Assembly (NCBI RefSeq): GCF_013404595.1
Contig: NZ_JABVAX010000001.1
Location: 654,646 to 718,645, forward strand
Direction: 5' to 3'
Source: Jannaschia marina
GTDB taxonomy: Bacteria; Pseudomonadota; Alphaproteobacteria; Rhodobacterales; Rhodobacteraceae
Length of the DNA: 64,000 nt
Positions within the stretch are counted from its first letter, which is position 1; the number at the start of each line of letters is the position of its first letter. Positions 17,040 to 25,913 of this stretch are shown here, piece after piece. The notes under the pieces were generated by a model that made no database searches, was not told the origin of the DNA, and was given only the letters and a program-made list of their open reading frames with translations. Both the position numbers and the translations under genes were made by a program.

Positions 17040-19270
17040 GCGAAGGTCACCGTCCGGGCGAAGGGCATCTCGCGCAGGCGGGTGCCCGTCGCGGCGAAGA
17101 TGGCATTGGCGAGCGCCGGGGCCGCGGGCGGCAGGCCCGGCTCCCCCGCGCCGCGGATCGTCGGCAGGGTTTCGAGCGCACGGACCTCCACCTCGGGCGT
17201 CTGCCAGAGACGCATCCCCTCGTATTCGTGATAGTTCCGCTGCTGGATCGTGTGGTCCTCGAAGGTGATCTCGGAATGGATCGCGTGGCCGAGCCCGAAG
17301 AGGGCACCGCCCGTCAGCTGGCTTTCGAGGTTCACCGGGTCGAGGACGCGCCCCACGTCGGCGGCGATCCAGAGCTTGTCGAGCCGGATGCCTCGCCCGG
17401 TGTCGCTCACCTCGATGATCTGCGCGCAGGGCACGCCGAAGGCATAGGTGAAGGCGACGCCCCGTCCCGTGCCGTCGCCCAGCGGCCCGGTCCAGGACGC
17501 CATGTCGGCCACGGTGGCAAGCACGTTGCGGGAGGCCGGGTCGTGGATGAGGCGCAGGCGCTCCTCCACCGGGTCGGCCCCGGCTTCGGCGATGAGTTCG
17601 TCGAGGAAGGTCTCGAAGAAGAAGCCATTGTGCGACGCTCCGACCGAGCGCCACGACGAAACGGCCACACCCGCGGGAACGCGGTATCCCGTCACGCGAC
17701 GGTCGGGGATCGCATAGGGCGCATCCCAGGCGGCGGCGACGATGGCGATGTCCGGCCCGGCGGCGGGCAGGCCCGCGCGGCCGATCTGGCTCTCGGTGAC
17801 GGAATGGGCCGCAATCGACAGATCGAGGCTGCGCACGGTGCCGTTCTCGACCGTGCCGCGTCCGCGCGCGATGGCCATGGGGCGCAGGAAGCCGTGGGTC
17901 ATGTCCTGTTCCCGGCTCAGCGTCAGGCGCACGGGGCGGCCCGGCACCTGCACCGCGATCTCGGCGGCCTGCTGCACCCAAAGGTAGTCGAGCCGGTGCC
18001 CGAAGCTGCCGCCCGAGGCGAGGTTGTGGACCGTCACGGCTTCCGCCTCCTGCCCGGTGATCGCGGCCACGGCGTCGCGCACGAAGATCGGTACCTGCGT
18101 CGCCGTCCAGACCTCGGTGCGCTCGGGCCTATATCGCACAGTCGCGTTCGCGGGTTCGAGCGGCGCGTGGTGGAGGAACGGCACGCGGTATTCGGCGGTC
18201 ACGAGGTTGCCCGGAGCCGCCTCCACGTCGCCGTCGTCGGCGAAGCGGCTGTCGCGGTTCTCCTCGGTGAAGGCGGCCGCATGGGCCTCCCACATCTCCG
18301 CGGAGGAGGCGAGCCGCCCCTCGGGCGTGCCCCAGTCGACGTCGATGGCCCGCGCGGCCTTCATCGCGCGCCAGTCGTTGTCGGCCAGAACGGCGAATCC
18401 ATCGGTGATCGGCAGGATGTCGAGGATGCCGCGCATCGCCCGGGCCGCGCTGTCGTCATGCGACACGACGCCCCCGCCCATCGCCGGGTTGGTGACGACG
18501 GTCGCGTGGATCATGTCGTCGAGCACCAGGTCGCCGCCATAACGGAAGGTGCCGGTCGATTTGGCGACGATGTCGGTGCGCCGCGCGGGCTTGCCGAGCC
18601 ACGTCCAGCTTTCGGGGGCACGTGGCTCCACCGACACCGGGTCGAGCGCGGCGGCCTCCGCGGCGAGATCGGCATAGGGGATCGCGTCGCCGTTCGGCAG
18701 CAGGACTTGGCCACCTTCCGTCTTCAGGTCTTCGGGTGTCAGCGTGAAGCGGTTCGCCGCGGCCAGCTTCAGCGTCTCGCGCGCGCTCGCCCCGGCGGCG
18801 CGCAGGCGGTCGTACATGTCCGGAACGGTCGTCGAGCCGCCGGTGATGTGCAGCCCGATGAACTTGCCCGCCGGTCCCGCCGCCTTGCGCGCCTGCGTCG
18901 ACAGGAACCCCGCATCCCAGGCGGCAAAGGGCATCCCCTCGGCGGCGACCTTGCCGTTGTAGTAGGCCCCCGAGGCGGGGCCGAAACTCGTGCGGACGGT
19001 CTGGGGATCGACGTCCAGCTCCTCGGCCAAGAGATACGTCTGGATCGAGATTGCGCCCTGGCCCACGTCACCACGCGGGGTGATGAGCGTCACGCCGTCG
19101 GCGTCGATCAGCACGAAGGGGTTGAGCGTCGTCTCGCCCGGCTCCAACTCCGCCAGCAACGGGTTCTCGACCGGCTTGCGATACGCATAGACACCGAAGG
19201 CCACGCCGCCCGCCACGGCCGCGGAGCCGATGAGGAAGGTGCGGCGGGCGATCTTCCCGAAACTGGCCAT
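17036..19270 (-). CDS. Molybdopterin-binding subunit of an IorB-type aldehyde/N-heterocycle oxidoreductase
   Basis: A 744-residue xanthine oxidase-family molybdenum hydroxylase subunit of the isoquinoline 1-oxidoreductase beta branch. A twin-arginine signal is visible (ARRTFLIGSAAVAGG, Arg9-Arg10), so the complex is exported folded. Moco-binding and catalytic regions include the GGSFGHRLDY loop and the terminal GAGEPGLPPAAPALANAI with the catalytic Glu. It pairs with the 2Fe-2S subunit upstream (TGATG overlap) and a di-haem cytochrome downstream. The substrate may be an aldehyde or an aromatic N-heterocycle. Its place beside purine-degradation genes is suggestive only. Confidence 0.88.
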   Translation of the reverse strand: MASFGKIARRTFLIGSAAVAGGVAFGVYAYRKPVENPLLAELEPGETTLNPFVLIDADGVTLITPRGDVGQGAISIQTYLLAEELDVDPQTVRTSFGPASGAYYNGKVAAEGMPFAAWDAGFLSTQARKAAGPAGKFIGLHITGGSTTVPDMYDRLRAAGASARETLKLAAANRFTLTPEDLKTEGGQVLLPNGDAIPYADLAAEAAALDPVSVEPRAPESWTWLGKPARRTDIVAKSTGTFRYGGDLVLDDMIHATVVTNPAMGGGVVSHDDSAARAMRGILDILPITDGFAVLADNDWRAMKAARAIDVDWGTPEGRLASSAEMWEAHAAAFTEENRDSRFADDGDVEAAPGNLVTAEYRVPFLHHAPLEPANATVRYRPERTEVWTATQVPIFVRDAVAAITGQEAEAVTVHNLASGGSFGHRLDYLWVQQAAEIAVQVPGRPVRLTLSREQDMTHGFLRPMAIARGRGTVENGTVRSLDLSIAAHSVTESQIGRAGLPAAGPDIAIVAAAWDAPYAIPDRRVTGYRVPAGVAVSSWRSVGASHNGFFFETFLDELIAEAGADPVEERLRLIHDPASRNVLATVADMASWTGPLGDGTGRGVAFTYAFGVPCAQIIEVSDTGRGIRLDKLWIAADVGRVLDPVNLESQLTGGALFGLGHAIHSEITFEDHTIQQRNYHEYEGMRLWQTPEVEVRALETLPTIRGAGEPGLPPAAPALANAIFAATGTRLREMPFARTVTFA

Positions 19271-19728
19271 CACGCGCCCTCCGACTGGATCGCGCGGCGG
19301 ATCGCGGCGCGGATGCGCGGATAGCTCGCGCAGCGACAGAGGTTGCCCGACATGGCCGCGTCGATCTCGGCGTCCGTCGGGGCAGGGTTCAGCGCTAGAA
19401 GACTTGCCGCCTGCATGATCTGGCCCGACTGGCAGTAGCCGCATTGCGCCACCTGCTCCTCGATCCAGGCCTGCTGGACGGGGTGGGGGGCGTCGGGCGT
19501 GCCGAGGCCCTCGATCGTCGTGACCTCCGCGCCCTCGACCTCTTCGGCGGTGATCTGGCAGGCACGGACGGCCAGCCCGTCGAGATGCACGGTGCAGGCC
19601 CCGCAGGCGGCGATGCCGCAGCCGTACTTCGGTCCGTGCAGGCCCAACTCGTCCCGCAGGAGCCAAAGGAGCGGCATGTCGGGCTCGACGTCGAGTTCGT
19701 GTTCGGTGCCGTCGACGGTCAGTCTCAT
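19270..19728 (-). CDS. 2Fe-2S subunit of the molybdenum hydroxylase (IorA/CoxS-like)
   Basis: A 152-residue two-cluster iron-sulfur protein. The plant-type 2Fe-2S cluster ligands are in [17 protein letters not shown] (Cys37, 42, 45) with Cys57. The C-terminal second cluster uses QCGYCQSGQ and [12 protein letters not shown]. It moves electrons from the Moco subunit to the cytochrome. Like other IorA proteins it has no signal and should be exported together with the TAT-tagged partner. The stop codon shares one base with the start of the large subunit (TGATG). It is the first gene of the operon and is divergent from the PhyH dioxygenase gene. Confidence 0.93.
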   Translation of the reverse strand: MRLTVDGTEHELDVEPDMPLLWLLRDELGLHGPKYGCGIAACGACTVHLDGLAVRACQITAEEVEGAEVTTIEGLGTPDAPHPVQQAWIEEQVAQCGYCQSGQIMQAASLLALNPAPTDAEIDAAMSGNLCRCASYPRIRAAIRRAIQSEGA

Positions 19729-19872
19729 CCGCGTCTCCCGTGTCGCATGTGTCACAGATACGTCTCGCCCGGCGCGAAGCAAACCGTTCGGTTCATGTTT
19801 CACGGTCTTTGCCCAGTGACGTCGGGTCGCCGGTGCGCTGGACCTCTCCGCGGCGATCCGGCAGGAAAGGCC

Positions 19873-20670
19873 ATGATGTCGACGATCGCCGTGACCCCCG
19901 ACCTGGCTGAGGCCTTCGCCCGCGACGGCGCGGTCGTGCTGCGCGGATTGTTCGCCGACCACGTGACCGCCCTGCGCGACGGCGTGGCCCGCAACATGGC
20001 GGAGCCGGGGCCCCATGCGGCGGAGAACACCGTCGCGGGCGAGGCTGGCCGCTTCTTCGACGACTACGTGAACTGGCAGCGCATCCCCGCCTTCGAAGCC
20101 GCGGCCCGCGACCCGGCGATCGCAGGCGCGGCGGCGGCGCTGATGCGGTCGGATCGGGTGCAGCTCTTCCACGACCATGTCCTCGTCAAGGAGCCGGGGA
20201 CGACGCGGGCCACCCCCTGGCATCAGGACGGGCCCTATTACTTCGTCGGTGGCCGTCAGACAGTCAGCTTCTGGGTGCCGCTCGACCCCGTGGAGACGGC
20301 GACGCTGCGCCTCGTGGCGGGCTCCCACCTCTGGGAGCGTCCGGTGCTGCCGACGCGCTGGCTCTCGGAAGAGGCATTCTTCGCGGGCGACTACCGCCCC
20401 GTGCCCGATCCGGACGCCGAGGGGATGCGGGTGCTGGAGTGGGAAATGGAGCCCGGCGACGCGGTGGCCTTCTCCTTCGACACGCTGCACGGCGCGCGGG
20501 GAAACACCGCGACCGCCCGCCGCCGGGCCTTCTCGCTGCGCTATGTCGGCGACGACGCCCGCTATGTCGCGCGCCCCGGCCCGACCTCGCCCCCGTTTCC
20601 GGGCCACGGGCACGTCCCCGGCGACCGATTGCGCGAGGATTGGTTTCCCGTCGTCTGGAGGACGCCATGA
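19873..20670 (+). CDS. Phytanoyl-CoA dioxygenase (PhyH) family protein
   Basis: A 265-residue Fe(II)/2-oxoglutarate oxygenase of the PhyH family. Iron ligands are His117 and Asp119 in [10 protein letters not shown] and His206 in [10 protein letters not shown]. The 2-oxoglutarate-binding Arg is likely in [13 protein letters not shown]. Its substrate is unknown. It overlaps the ureidoglycine aminohydrolase gene by 4 nt (ATGA), which ties it to purine or ureide breakdown rather than to fatty acids. Two adjacent ATG codons (19873, 19876) could serve as start; AGGAAAGG precedes both. Confidence 0.85.
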   Translation: MMSTIAVTPDLAEAFARDGAVVLRGLFADHVTALRDGVARNMAEPGPHAAENTVAGEAGRFFDDYVNWQRIPAFEAAARDPAIAGAAAALMRSDRVQLFHDHVLVKEPGTTRATPWHQDGPYYFVGGRQTVSFWVPLDPVETATLRLVAGSHLWERPVLPTRWLSEEAFFAGDYRPVPDPDAEGMRVLEWEMEPGDAVAFSFDTLHGARGNTATARRRAFSLRYVGDDARYVARPGPTSPPFPGHGHVPGDRLREDWFPVVWRTP

Positions 20671-21485
20671 GCCCGACGCCCCCACCCGGCGGCCTGCCGC
20701 CGCAGACCGCCCTCATGACCGGTCGTGCCGTCTTCACCGAGGCCTATGCCGTCATCCCGCGCGGCTGCCAGACCGACATCGTGACCTCTTTCCTGCCCGG
20801 ATGGCGGGGGATGCGGATGTGGATGCTGGCGCGACCGCTCTCGGGCTTCGCCGAGACCTTCTCGCACTACCTCGTGGAGCTGGAAGCCGGCGGCGGCAGC
20901 GACACGCCCGAGGTCGACGACCGGGCGCAGGCCGTTCTCTACGTCGTCGAGGGGCAGTGTGAGCTTGCCGTCGATGGAACCGCCCATGCGCTGGACGCGG
21001 GGGGGTATGCCTATCTTCCGGCGGGCTGCGACTGGTGGGTGACCAGCGCCGGGGGCGCGCGTTTCCACTGGATCCGCAAGCGATGGCAACCAGCCCCGGA
21101 CATCGCCGCACCCGAGGCCTTCGTCACGCGCGAGGCCGATCACGCGCCCGCTCCGATGCCCGACACCGGGGGCCGTTGGGCGACCACCCGCTTCGTCGAT
21201 CCGGCGGACCTGCGCCACGACTTCCACGTCAACATCGTCACCTTCGAACCCGGCGGTCTCATCCCCTTCGAGGAAACGCATGTGATGGAACACGGGCTTT
21301 TCGTTCTCGAGGGCAAGGCCGTCTACCGGCTCAACCGCGATTGGGTCGAGGTGGAGGCGGGAGACTACATGTGGCTGCGCGCCTACTGCCCGCAGGCCTG
21401 CTACGCAGGCGGCCCCGGGCGGTTCCGGTACCTGCTCTACAAGGACGTGAACCGGCATGCGCCGCTGGGCGGGATGCTCGGCTGA
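20667..21485 (+). CDS. allE: (S)-ureidoglycine aminohydrolase
   Basis: A bicupin Mn enzyme (AllE/YlbA/UGHase family) that releases ammonia from (S)-ureidoglycine to give (S)-ureidoglycolate in allantoin breakdown; 272 residues, normal length. Typical segments are [19 protein letters not shown] near the N-terminus, [12 protein letters not shown] in the first cupin, and [27 protein letters not shown] sequence in the second, which holds the metal-binding Glu, His and Gln. It is translationally coupled to the PhyH gene upstream and is followed by uraH and puuD. Confidence 0.92.
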   Translation: MSPTPPPGGLPPQTALMTGRAVFTEAYAVIPRGCQTDIVTSFLPGWRGMRMWMLARPLSGFAETFSHYLVELEAGGGSDTPEVDDRAQAVLYVVEGQCELAVDGTAHALDAGGYAYLPAGCDWWVTSAGGARFHWIRKRWQPAPDIAAPEAFVTREADHAPAPMPDTGGRWATTRFVDPADLRHDFHVNIVTFEPGGLIPFEETHVMEHGLFVLEGKAVYRLNRDWVEVEAGDYMWLRAYCPQACYAGGPGRFRYLLYKDVNRHAPLGGMLG

Positions 21486-21567
21486 CGGCGCTTCGCCGGG
21501 GGCGGACTTGCGCCCGGGCGCGGCGTGGTGTCTGCGTATTTGATGCCAGAGGAAGAGGGGACGGGAC

Positions 21568-21921
21568 ATGGCCGGCTATCTGACGACACATGTGCTGGAC
21601 ACGGCACGGGGGCGGCCCGCGGCGGGGCTGGCCATTACCCTGTTCGCACTCGACGGGGGCGCGCGGCGGGCATTGGCTGAGGTGGTCACGAATGCGGACG
21701 GTCGCACCGACGGGCCGATCCTGCCCACGGAGGATTTCGCGCCCGGCCCCTATGAGCTCCTGTTCCACGCCGGGGCCTGGCTCCGGGCGGAGGGGCTTGC
21801 GGACGGCGGGACGCTCTTCCTCGACGAAATCCCGATCCGCTTCGGGCTGGCGGAGGATGCGCATTACCACGTCCCGCTCCTGCTCTCGCCCTACGGCTAT
21901 TCCACCTACCGGGGCAGCTGA
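21568..21921 (+). CDS. uraH: 5-hydroxyisourate hydrolase (transthyretin-like)
   Basis: A 117-residue transthyretin-related enzyme that hydrolyses 5-hydroxyisourate, the product of urate oxidation, to OHCU. Signatures are the N-terminal LTTHVLDTARGRPA and the C-terminal YHVPLLLSPYGYSTYRGS with the active-site Tyr, Arg and Ser. The gene overlaps puuD by one base (TGATG), so urate oxidation and the next step are translated together. The upstream 80 bp holds a degenerate copy of the GTATTT/GGAAGAGG repeat tail, which may supply the ribosome binding site. Confidence 0.95.
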   Translation: MAGYLTTHVLDTARGRPAAGLAITLFALDGGARRALAEVVTNADGRTDGPILPTEDFAPGPYELLFHAGAWLRAEGLADGGTLFLDEIPIRFGLAEDAHYHVPLLLSPYGYSTYRGS

Positions 21922-23156
21922 TGCACGATTTTGCCGTCTTCATGGACTGGATCGAGTTCGCGGTCCGCTGGACCCATGTGATCACGGCGATCGCCTGGAT
22001 CGGCTCGTCCTTCTACTTCATCGCGCTCGACCTCGGGTTGAACCGCAGCATTCCCGGTCCGGTGGACGGCGAGGAATGGCAGGTGCATGGCGGTGGCTTC
22101 TACCACATCCAGAAGTACCTCGTCGCGCCCGAGGCCATGCCCGAGCACCTGACCTGGTTCAAATGGGAGAGCTACTTCACCTGGCTCTCGGGTTTCGTCC
22201 TCCTGATGCTGGTCTACTGGCTCGGGGCGGAACTCTACCTGATCGACCCGGCGAAGGCAGACCTCGCCGTCTGGCAGGGCGCGCTGCTCTCTGCGGCATT
22301 CCTGGTGGCGGGCTGGGTCGGCTACGACCTTCTGTGCCGCTCGCCGCTCAAGTCGAACCCGACCGCGGTGATGCTCGTCCTCTTCGCCGGGATCGTGGTG
22401 TCGAGCTGGGCGCTCAACCAGGTCTTCACCGGGCGGGCTGCGCTCCTGCACCTCGGGGCGATGACGGCGACGATCATGTCGGGCAACGTCTTCTTCGTCA
22501 TCATGCCGAACCAGCGCATCGTCGTCGCCGACCTGAAGGCGGGGCGGGTGCCCGACGCGAAATACGGGCAGATCGCCAAGCTGCGCTCGACCCACAACAA
22601 CTACCTCACGCTGCCGGTCATCTTTCTGATGCTGTCGAACCACTATCCGCTGGCCTTCGGCACCGATGCAGCCTGGATCATCGCAGCTCTGGTCTTCCTG
22701 ATGGGGGTCACGATCCGGCACTTCTTCAACACCATGCACCAGCGCAAGGCCCTGCCGTGGTGGACGCTCGGGGCGACGGCGGTGGTCTTCGTGGTCCTCA
22801 TGTGGCTCTCGACAGCCCCGCTCTTCGACACCTGGGAGGAGGCGGAGGCGCGGGAGATGACGGCGCAGGAGCAAAGGTTCGCCGGCGCGGAGGGCTTCGA
22901 GATGGCGCAGGACGTGGTGCTGGGGAATTGCGCCATGTGCCACGCGCGCGAGCCGGTCTGGGGGAACCTGCGCTGGGCTCCCAAGGGGGTTCACCTGGAG
23001 ACGGCTGCCGACATCGCCGGGAACGCGCGGCGCATCTATTTGCAGGCGGGGGTCAGCCACGCCATGCCACCTGCGGCGCTGCCGCCGCTCTCGGCGGAGG
23101 ATCGTGCGGCACTGGTGCGGTGGTTCCGGGCCGGACGGGACAGTTCCGCGATGTGA
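21921..23156 (+). CDS. puuD: PuuD-type urate hydroxylase with cytochrome c domain
   Basis: A membrane-bound urate oxidase of the PuuD family, 411 residues. About eight membrane spans come first (starting FMDWIEFAVRWTHVITAIAWIGSSFYFIALD, with conserved His). A C-terminal cytochrome c domain follows, with haem motif CAMCH at residues 337-341 and a Met ligand probably in SHAMPPAALP. It oxidises urate to 5-hydroxyisourate and sends electrons to the respiratory chain rather than making hydrogen peroxide. With uraH and allE it forms part of a purine route; uraD, allantoinase and allC are not in the window. Confidence 0.93.
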   Translation: MHDFAVFMDWIEFAVRWTHVITAIAWIGSSFYFIALDLGLNRSIPGPVDGEEWQVHGGGFYHIQKYLVAPEAMPEHLTWFKWESYFTWLSGFVLLMLVYWLGAELYLIDPAKADLAVWQGALLSAAFLVAGWVGYDLLCRSPLKSNPTAVMLVLFAGIVVSSWALNQVFTGRAALLHLGAMTATIMSGNVFFVIMPNQRIVVADLKAGRVPDAKYGQIAKLRSTHNNYLTLPVIFLMLSNHYPLAFGTDAAWIIAALVFLMGVTIRHFFNTMHQRKALPWWTLGATAVVFVVLMWLSTAPLFDTWEEAEAREMTAQEQRFAGAEGFEMAQDVVLGNCAMCHAREPVWGNLRWAPKGVHLETAADIAGNARRIYLQAGVSHAMPPAALPPLSAEDRAALVRWFRAGRDSSAM

Positions 23157-23225
23157 AACCGCAGCTCTCTGCGCCATCTGGGGGCTGGGCGAACGCCGTA
23201 AAGTGTGAAAAGGAACATACGCACG

Positions 23226-23244
23226 TTCGTTTGTGTTCGGTTCG
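23226..23244. promoter_or_regulatory. Putative GlpR-type operator upstream of glpD (TTCG repeats)
   Basis: TTCG tetramers begin at 23226, 23236 and 23241, the spacing TTCG-N6-TTCG-N-TTCG. The same pattern in the opposite orientation lies upstream of glpK. The site abuts the glpD ribosome binding site (GGAGG, 23246-23250), so a bound protein would block initiation. Confidence 0.55.
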
Positions 23245-23254
23245 CGGAGGATCC

Positions 23255-24829
23255 ATGCGAGACAGCTACGACCTGTTCATCATCGGCGGCGGCATCAACG
23301 GTTGCGGGATCGCTCGGGATGCCGCGGGGCGGGGCCTCGACGTGGGCCTTGCGGAGATGGGCGATCTGGCCGGCGCGACCTCGAGCGCCTCGACCAAGCT
23401 CTTCCACGGCGGCCTGCGCTATCTCGAATACTGGGAGGTGCGTCTCGTGCGCGAGGCCCTGCGCGAGCGCGACATCCTGATCCGCAACATGCCGCATATC
23501 AGCTGGCCCATGCGTTTCGTCCTGCCGCTCTCGCCCGACATGCGCTTCGAGGGTGGCACGCCGACGTCGAAGCTCCTCGGCACGGTCATGCCCTGGCTCA
23601 AGGGGCGGCGACCGAACTGGCTCATCCGGCTCGGGCTTGCGATGTACGACAGCCTGGCGAAGTCGAAGCTCCTGCCCGGCACGCGGACGATCTCGCTCGA
23701 CGGCACGGTGGAGGGCGCGCCGCTGGAGGACCGCTTCCACAAGGCCTTCGAGTATTCCGACGGCTGGGTCGAGGACTCCCGTCTCGTCGTCCTGAACGCG
23801 CGGGATGCGGCGGACCGGGGCGCGGACGTCGCCGTGCGCACCAAGGTCGTGAGTGCCGAGCGCGACGGGGACGAATGGGTCATCACCCTCGGCGGGGAGC
23901 GCAGCGGGCAGGTCCGGGCGAAGATGCTGGTGAACGCGGCGGGCCCCTGGGTCGGCGACGTGATCCGGGGGGTCGTGCGGTCGAACGCGACCGAGGGTGT
24001 CCGGCTCGTCCGCGGCTCCCATATCGTGACGAAGCGCCTCTTCGAGCACGACAAGAGCTACTTCTTCCAGGGCGGCGACGGGCGGATCATCTTCGCCATT
24101 CCCTACGAATACGACTACACCCTGATCGGCACGACCGACGCGGAGCATCACGACGCTGACGCGAAGCCGGTCTGCACGCCCGAGGAGCAACGCTACCTGC
24201 TCGACTTCGCCAACGGCTACTTCAAGCGCGACCTGACCGACGCCGACGTGGTCTGGACCTATTCGGGCGTGCGCCCGCTCTATGACGACGGCGCGACGTC
24301 CGCGACGGCGGCGACCCGGGACTACGTGCTCAAGGTCGAGGCGGCGGGTGGCGCACCCGTGCTCAATATCTTCGGGGGCAAGATCACGACCTTCCGCAAG
24401 CTCGCGAACGCCGCGCTTCTGAAGATCGGGGATCACCTGACGATCACCGGCCCCTGGACGCATGACGCCCCGCTGCCCGGCGGAGACTTCCCGGTCGACG
24501 GTCAGGGGGCACAGGCCGAGGCTTTGAAGGCTGACTATCCGTTCCTGTCCGACTGGTGGGCGCTGCGGCTCGTGCGGGCCTACGGGACACAGGCGCGCGC
24601 GGTGTTGGGCGCGGCGAAGACGGCGGCGGACCTCGGGCAGGACTTCGGGCACACGCTGACCGAGGCCGAAGTGACCTGGCAGATGGACCGCGAGTGGGCA
24701 CGGCGCGCGCAGGATGTGCTCTGGCGGCGCACGAAGCTGGGCCTGCGGTTCGAGGCCGCCGAGGTGGAGGCGCTGGAGGCCTTCATGGCGGCGCGCGTTG
24801 CCGAGGCAGCGGACGGCGCGGTGGGCTAG
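23255..24829 (+). CDS. glpD: Glycerol-3-phosphate dehydrogenase, aerobic, FAD-dependent
   Basis: A membrane-associated flavoenzyme that oxidises glycerol 3-phosphate to dihydroxyacetone phosphate and feeds electrons to ubiquinone; 524 residues. The FAD-binding motif IIGGGINGCGIARDAAGRG starts at about residue 9. Other conserved parts are SASTKLFHGGLRYLEYWEVR and FGGKITTFRKLA in the C-terminal half. The start at 23255 was chosen because GGAGG lies 4 bases upstream and the FAD motif follows directly. It is separate from the purine cluster and probably co-regulated with glpK. Confidence 0.96.
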   Translation: MRDSYDLFIIGGGINGCGIARDAAGRGLDVGLAEMGDLAGATSSASTKLFHGGLRYLEYWEVRLVREALRERDILIRNMPHISWPMRFVLPLSPDMRFEGGTPTSKLLGTVMPWLKGRRPNWLIRLGLAMYDSLAKSKLLPGTRTISLDGTVEGAPLEDRFHKAFEYSDGWVEDSRLVVLNARDAADRGADVAVRTKVVSAERDGDEWVITLGGERSGQVRAKMLVNAAGPWVGDVIRGVVRSNATEGVRLVRGSHIVTKRLFEHDKSYFFQGGDGRIIFAIPYEYDYTLIGTTDAEHHDADAKPVCTPEEQRYLLDFANGYFKRDLTDADVVWTYSGVRPLYDDGATSATAATRDYVLKVEAAGGAPVLNIFGGKITTFRKLANAALLKIGDHLTITGPWTHDAPLPGGDFPVDGQGAQAEALKADYPFLSDWWALRLVRAYGTQARAVLGAAKTAADLGQDFGHTLTEAEVTWQMDREWARRAQDVLWRRTKLGLRFEAAEVEALEAFMAARVAEAADGAVG

Positions 24830-24834
24830 GAGAT

Positions 24835-24853
24835 GGTCGGGTCAGGCCCGACC
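24835..24853. repeat. Palindromic element, GGTCGGGTCAGGCCCGACC
   Basis: A 19-bp near-perfect palindrome beginning 5 bp after the glpD stop codon, between convergent genes. Its core GGGTCAGGCCCGA is identical in the element at 61281-61300. It may act as a bidirectional transcription end. Confidence 0.6.
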
Positions 24854-24877
24854 ACGACCCGTATCCCTTGACGCCCC

Positions 24878-25906
24878 TCAGGTCGGCGCATCCGCCCGCA
24901 CGAGCCCCTCGGCCTTCAACTCGGCCCAGAGGTCGGCGGGGATCTCCGCCGCGGCCGCCTGCAGGTTGCCCTCGGACTCCTTGACGCCCTGACCGCCCGG
25001 TATGACCGAGACGGTCGCAGGGTGCAGCAGCGGGAATCGGAACGCCGCATCGACGAGCCGTGTCTTGTGGGCGGTGCAGATCGCCTCGATCCGCGCGACG
25101 CGGGCCTTCACCTCTTCGCTCGCCGGTTCGTAGTTGTAGTAAGCGCCCTCGACAGGTCCGGTGGCGAGGATGCCCGAATTGTAGGGCCCTCCTGTGACGA
25201 TGCCGACGCCCCGCGCCTCGCAGAGCGGCAGGAAGGAGGTCAGCGCCTCTTGTTCGAGAAGCGTATAGCGCCCGGCCATCAGGAACACGTCGAACTCGCC
25301 CCGCCCGAGCAGCTGCTCGCAGACCTCCCATTCGTTCACGCCGGCCCCGAAGGCCGCGATCGTGCCCTCCTGCCGCAGCCGGTCGAGCGCATGGTAGCCG
25401 CCGGCCATCAGCTGGTCGACCTTGGCGTTCACCGCCTCGCGCGAGCCCTGGTTCGGGACGTCGATGTCATGCACGAAGAGGAGGTCGATCCGGTCGACAC
25501 CCAACCGCTCAAGGCTCGCCTCGACCGAACGCATCACCCCGTCGTAGGAAAAGTCATAGATTTCCCTCCGCGCCGGCACGTCGAACCATTTGCCGATGCC
25601 GTCGCGGGTTGTCTCCGTCGCGGGGGCCAGCAGGCGGCCGACCTTGGTCGAGAGGACGTAGTCATCGCGCGGCTTGTCGCGCAGGAAGCGGTTCAGCCGG
25701 GTCTCCGAGAGGCCGAAGCCGTAGAGCGGCGCGGTGTCGTAGTATCGCACGCCCCCGTCCCAGGCGGATTGCAGCGTCTCACCCGCCGATGCGTCGGAGA
25801 TCGCGCGGTAGAGGTTGCCGAGGGGCGCGGTGCCGAAGCCAAGTTCGGTGAAGGTGAGCCCACCGGTGGCGCGGCGATCCCAGTGGCGTGTCTTGAGGGC
25901 CATCAT
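24878..25906 (-). CDS. Aldo/keto reductase (D-threo-aldose or pyridoxal dehydrogenase type)
   Basis: A 342-residue aldo/keto reductase close to the D-threo-aldose 1-dehydrogenase (L-fucose dehydrogenase) and pyridoxal 4-dehydrogenase branch. The catalytic tetrad is visible as Asp and Tyr in YYDTAPLYGFGLSE, Lys in STKVGR and His in LLFVHDID. It probably oxidises a sugar to a lactone with NAD(P). It follows the SHMT-like gene by 7 bp. The nearby fucU and rbsK genes on the other strand fit a sugar-catabolic context. Confidence 0.87.
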   Translation of the reverse strand: MMALKTRHWDRRATGGLTFTELGFGTAPLGNLYRAISDASAGETLQSAWDGGVRYYDTAPLYGFGLSETRLNRFLRDKPRDDYVLSTKVGRLLAPATETTRDGIGKWFDVPARREIYDFSYDGVMRSVEASLERLGVDRIDLLFVHDIDVPNQGSREAVNAKVDQLMAGGYHALDRLRQEGTIAAFGAGVNEWEVCEQLLGRGEFDVFLMAGRYTLLEQEALTSFLPLCEARGVGIVTGGPYNSGILATGPVEGAYYNYEPASEEVKARVARIEAICTAHKTRLVDAAFRFPLLHPATVSVIPGGQGVKESEGNLQAAAAEIPADLWAELKAEGLVRADAPT

Positions 25907-25913
25907 CGTCCTT

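Noticed and set aside
16985..19324. A 779-residue plus-strand frame opposite the molybdenum hydroxylase
   Set aside because: It is the mirror of the IorB-type gene and contains no recognisable motif; the minus-strand gene has a TAT signal, Moco motifs and overlaps with its partners.
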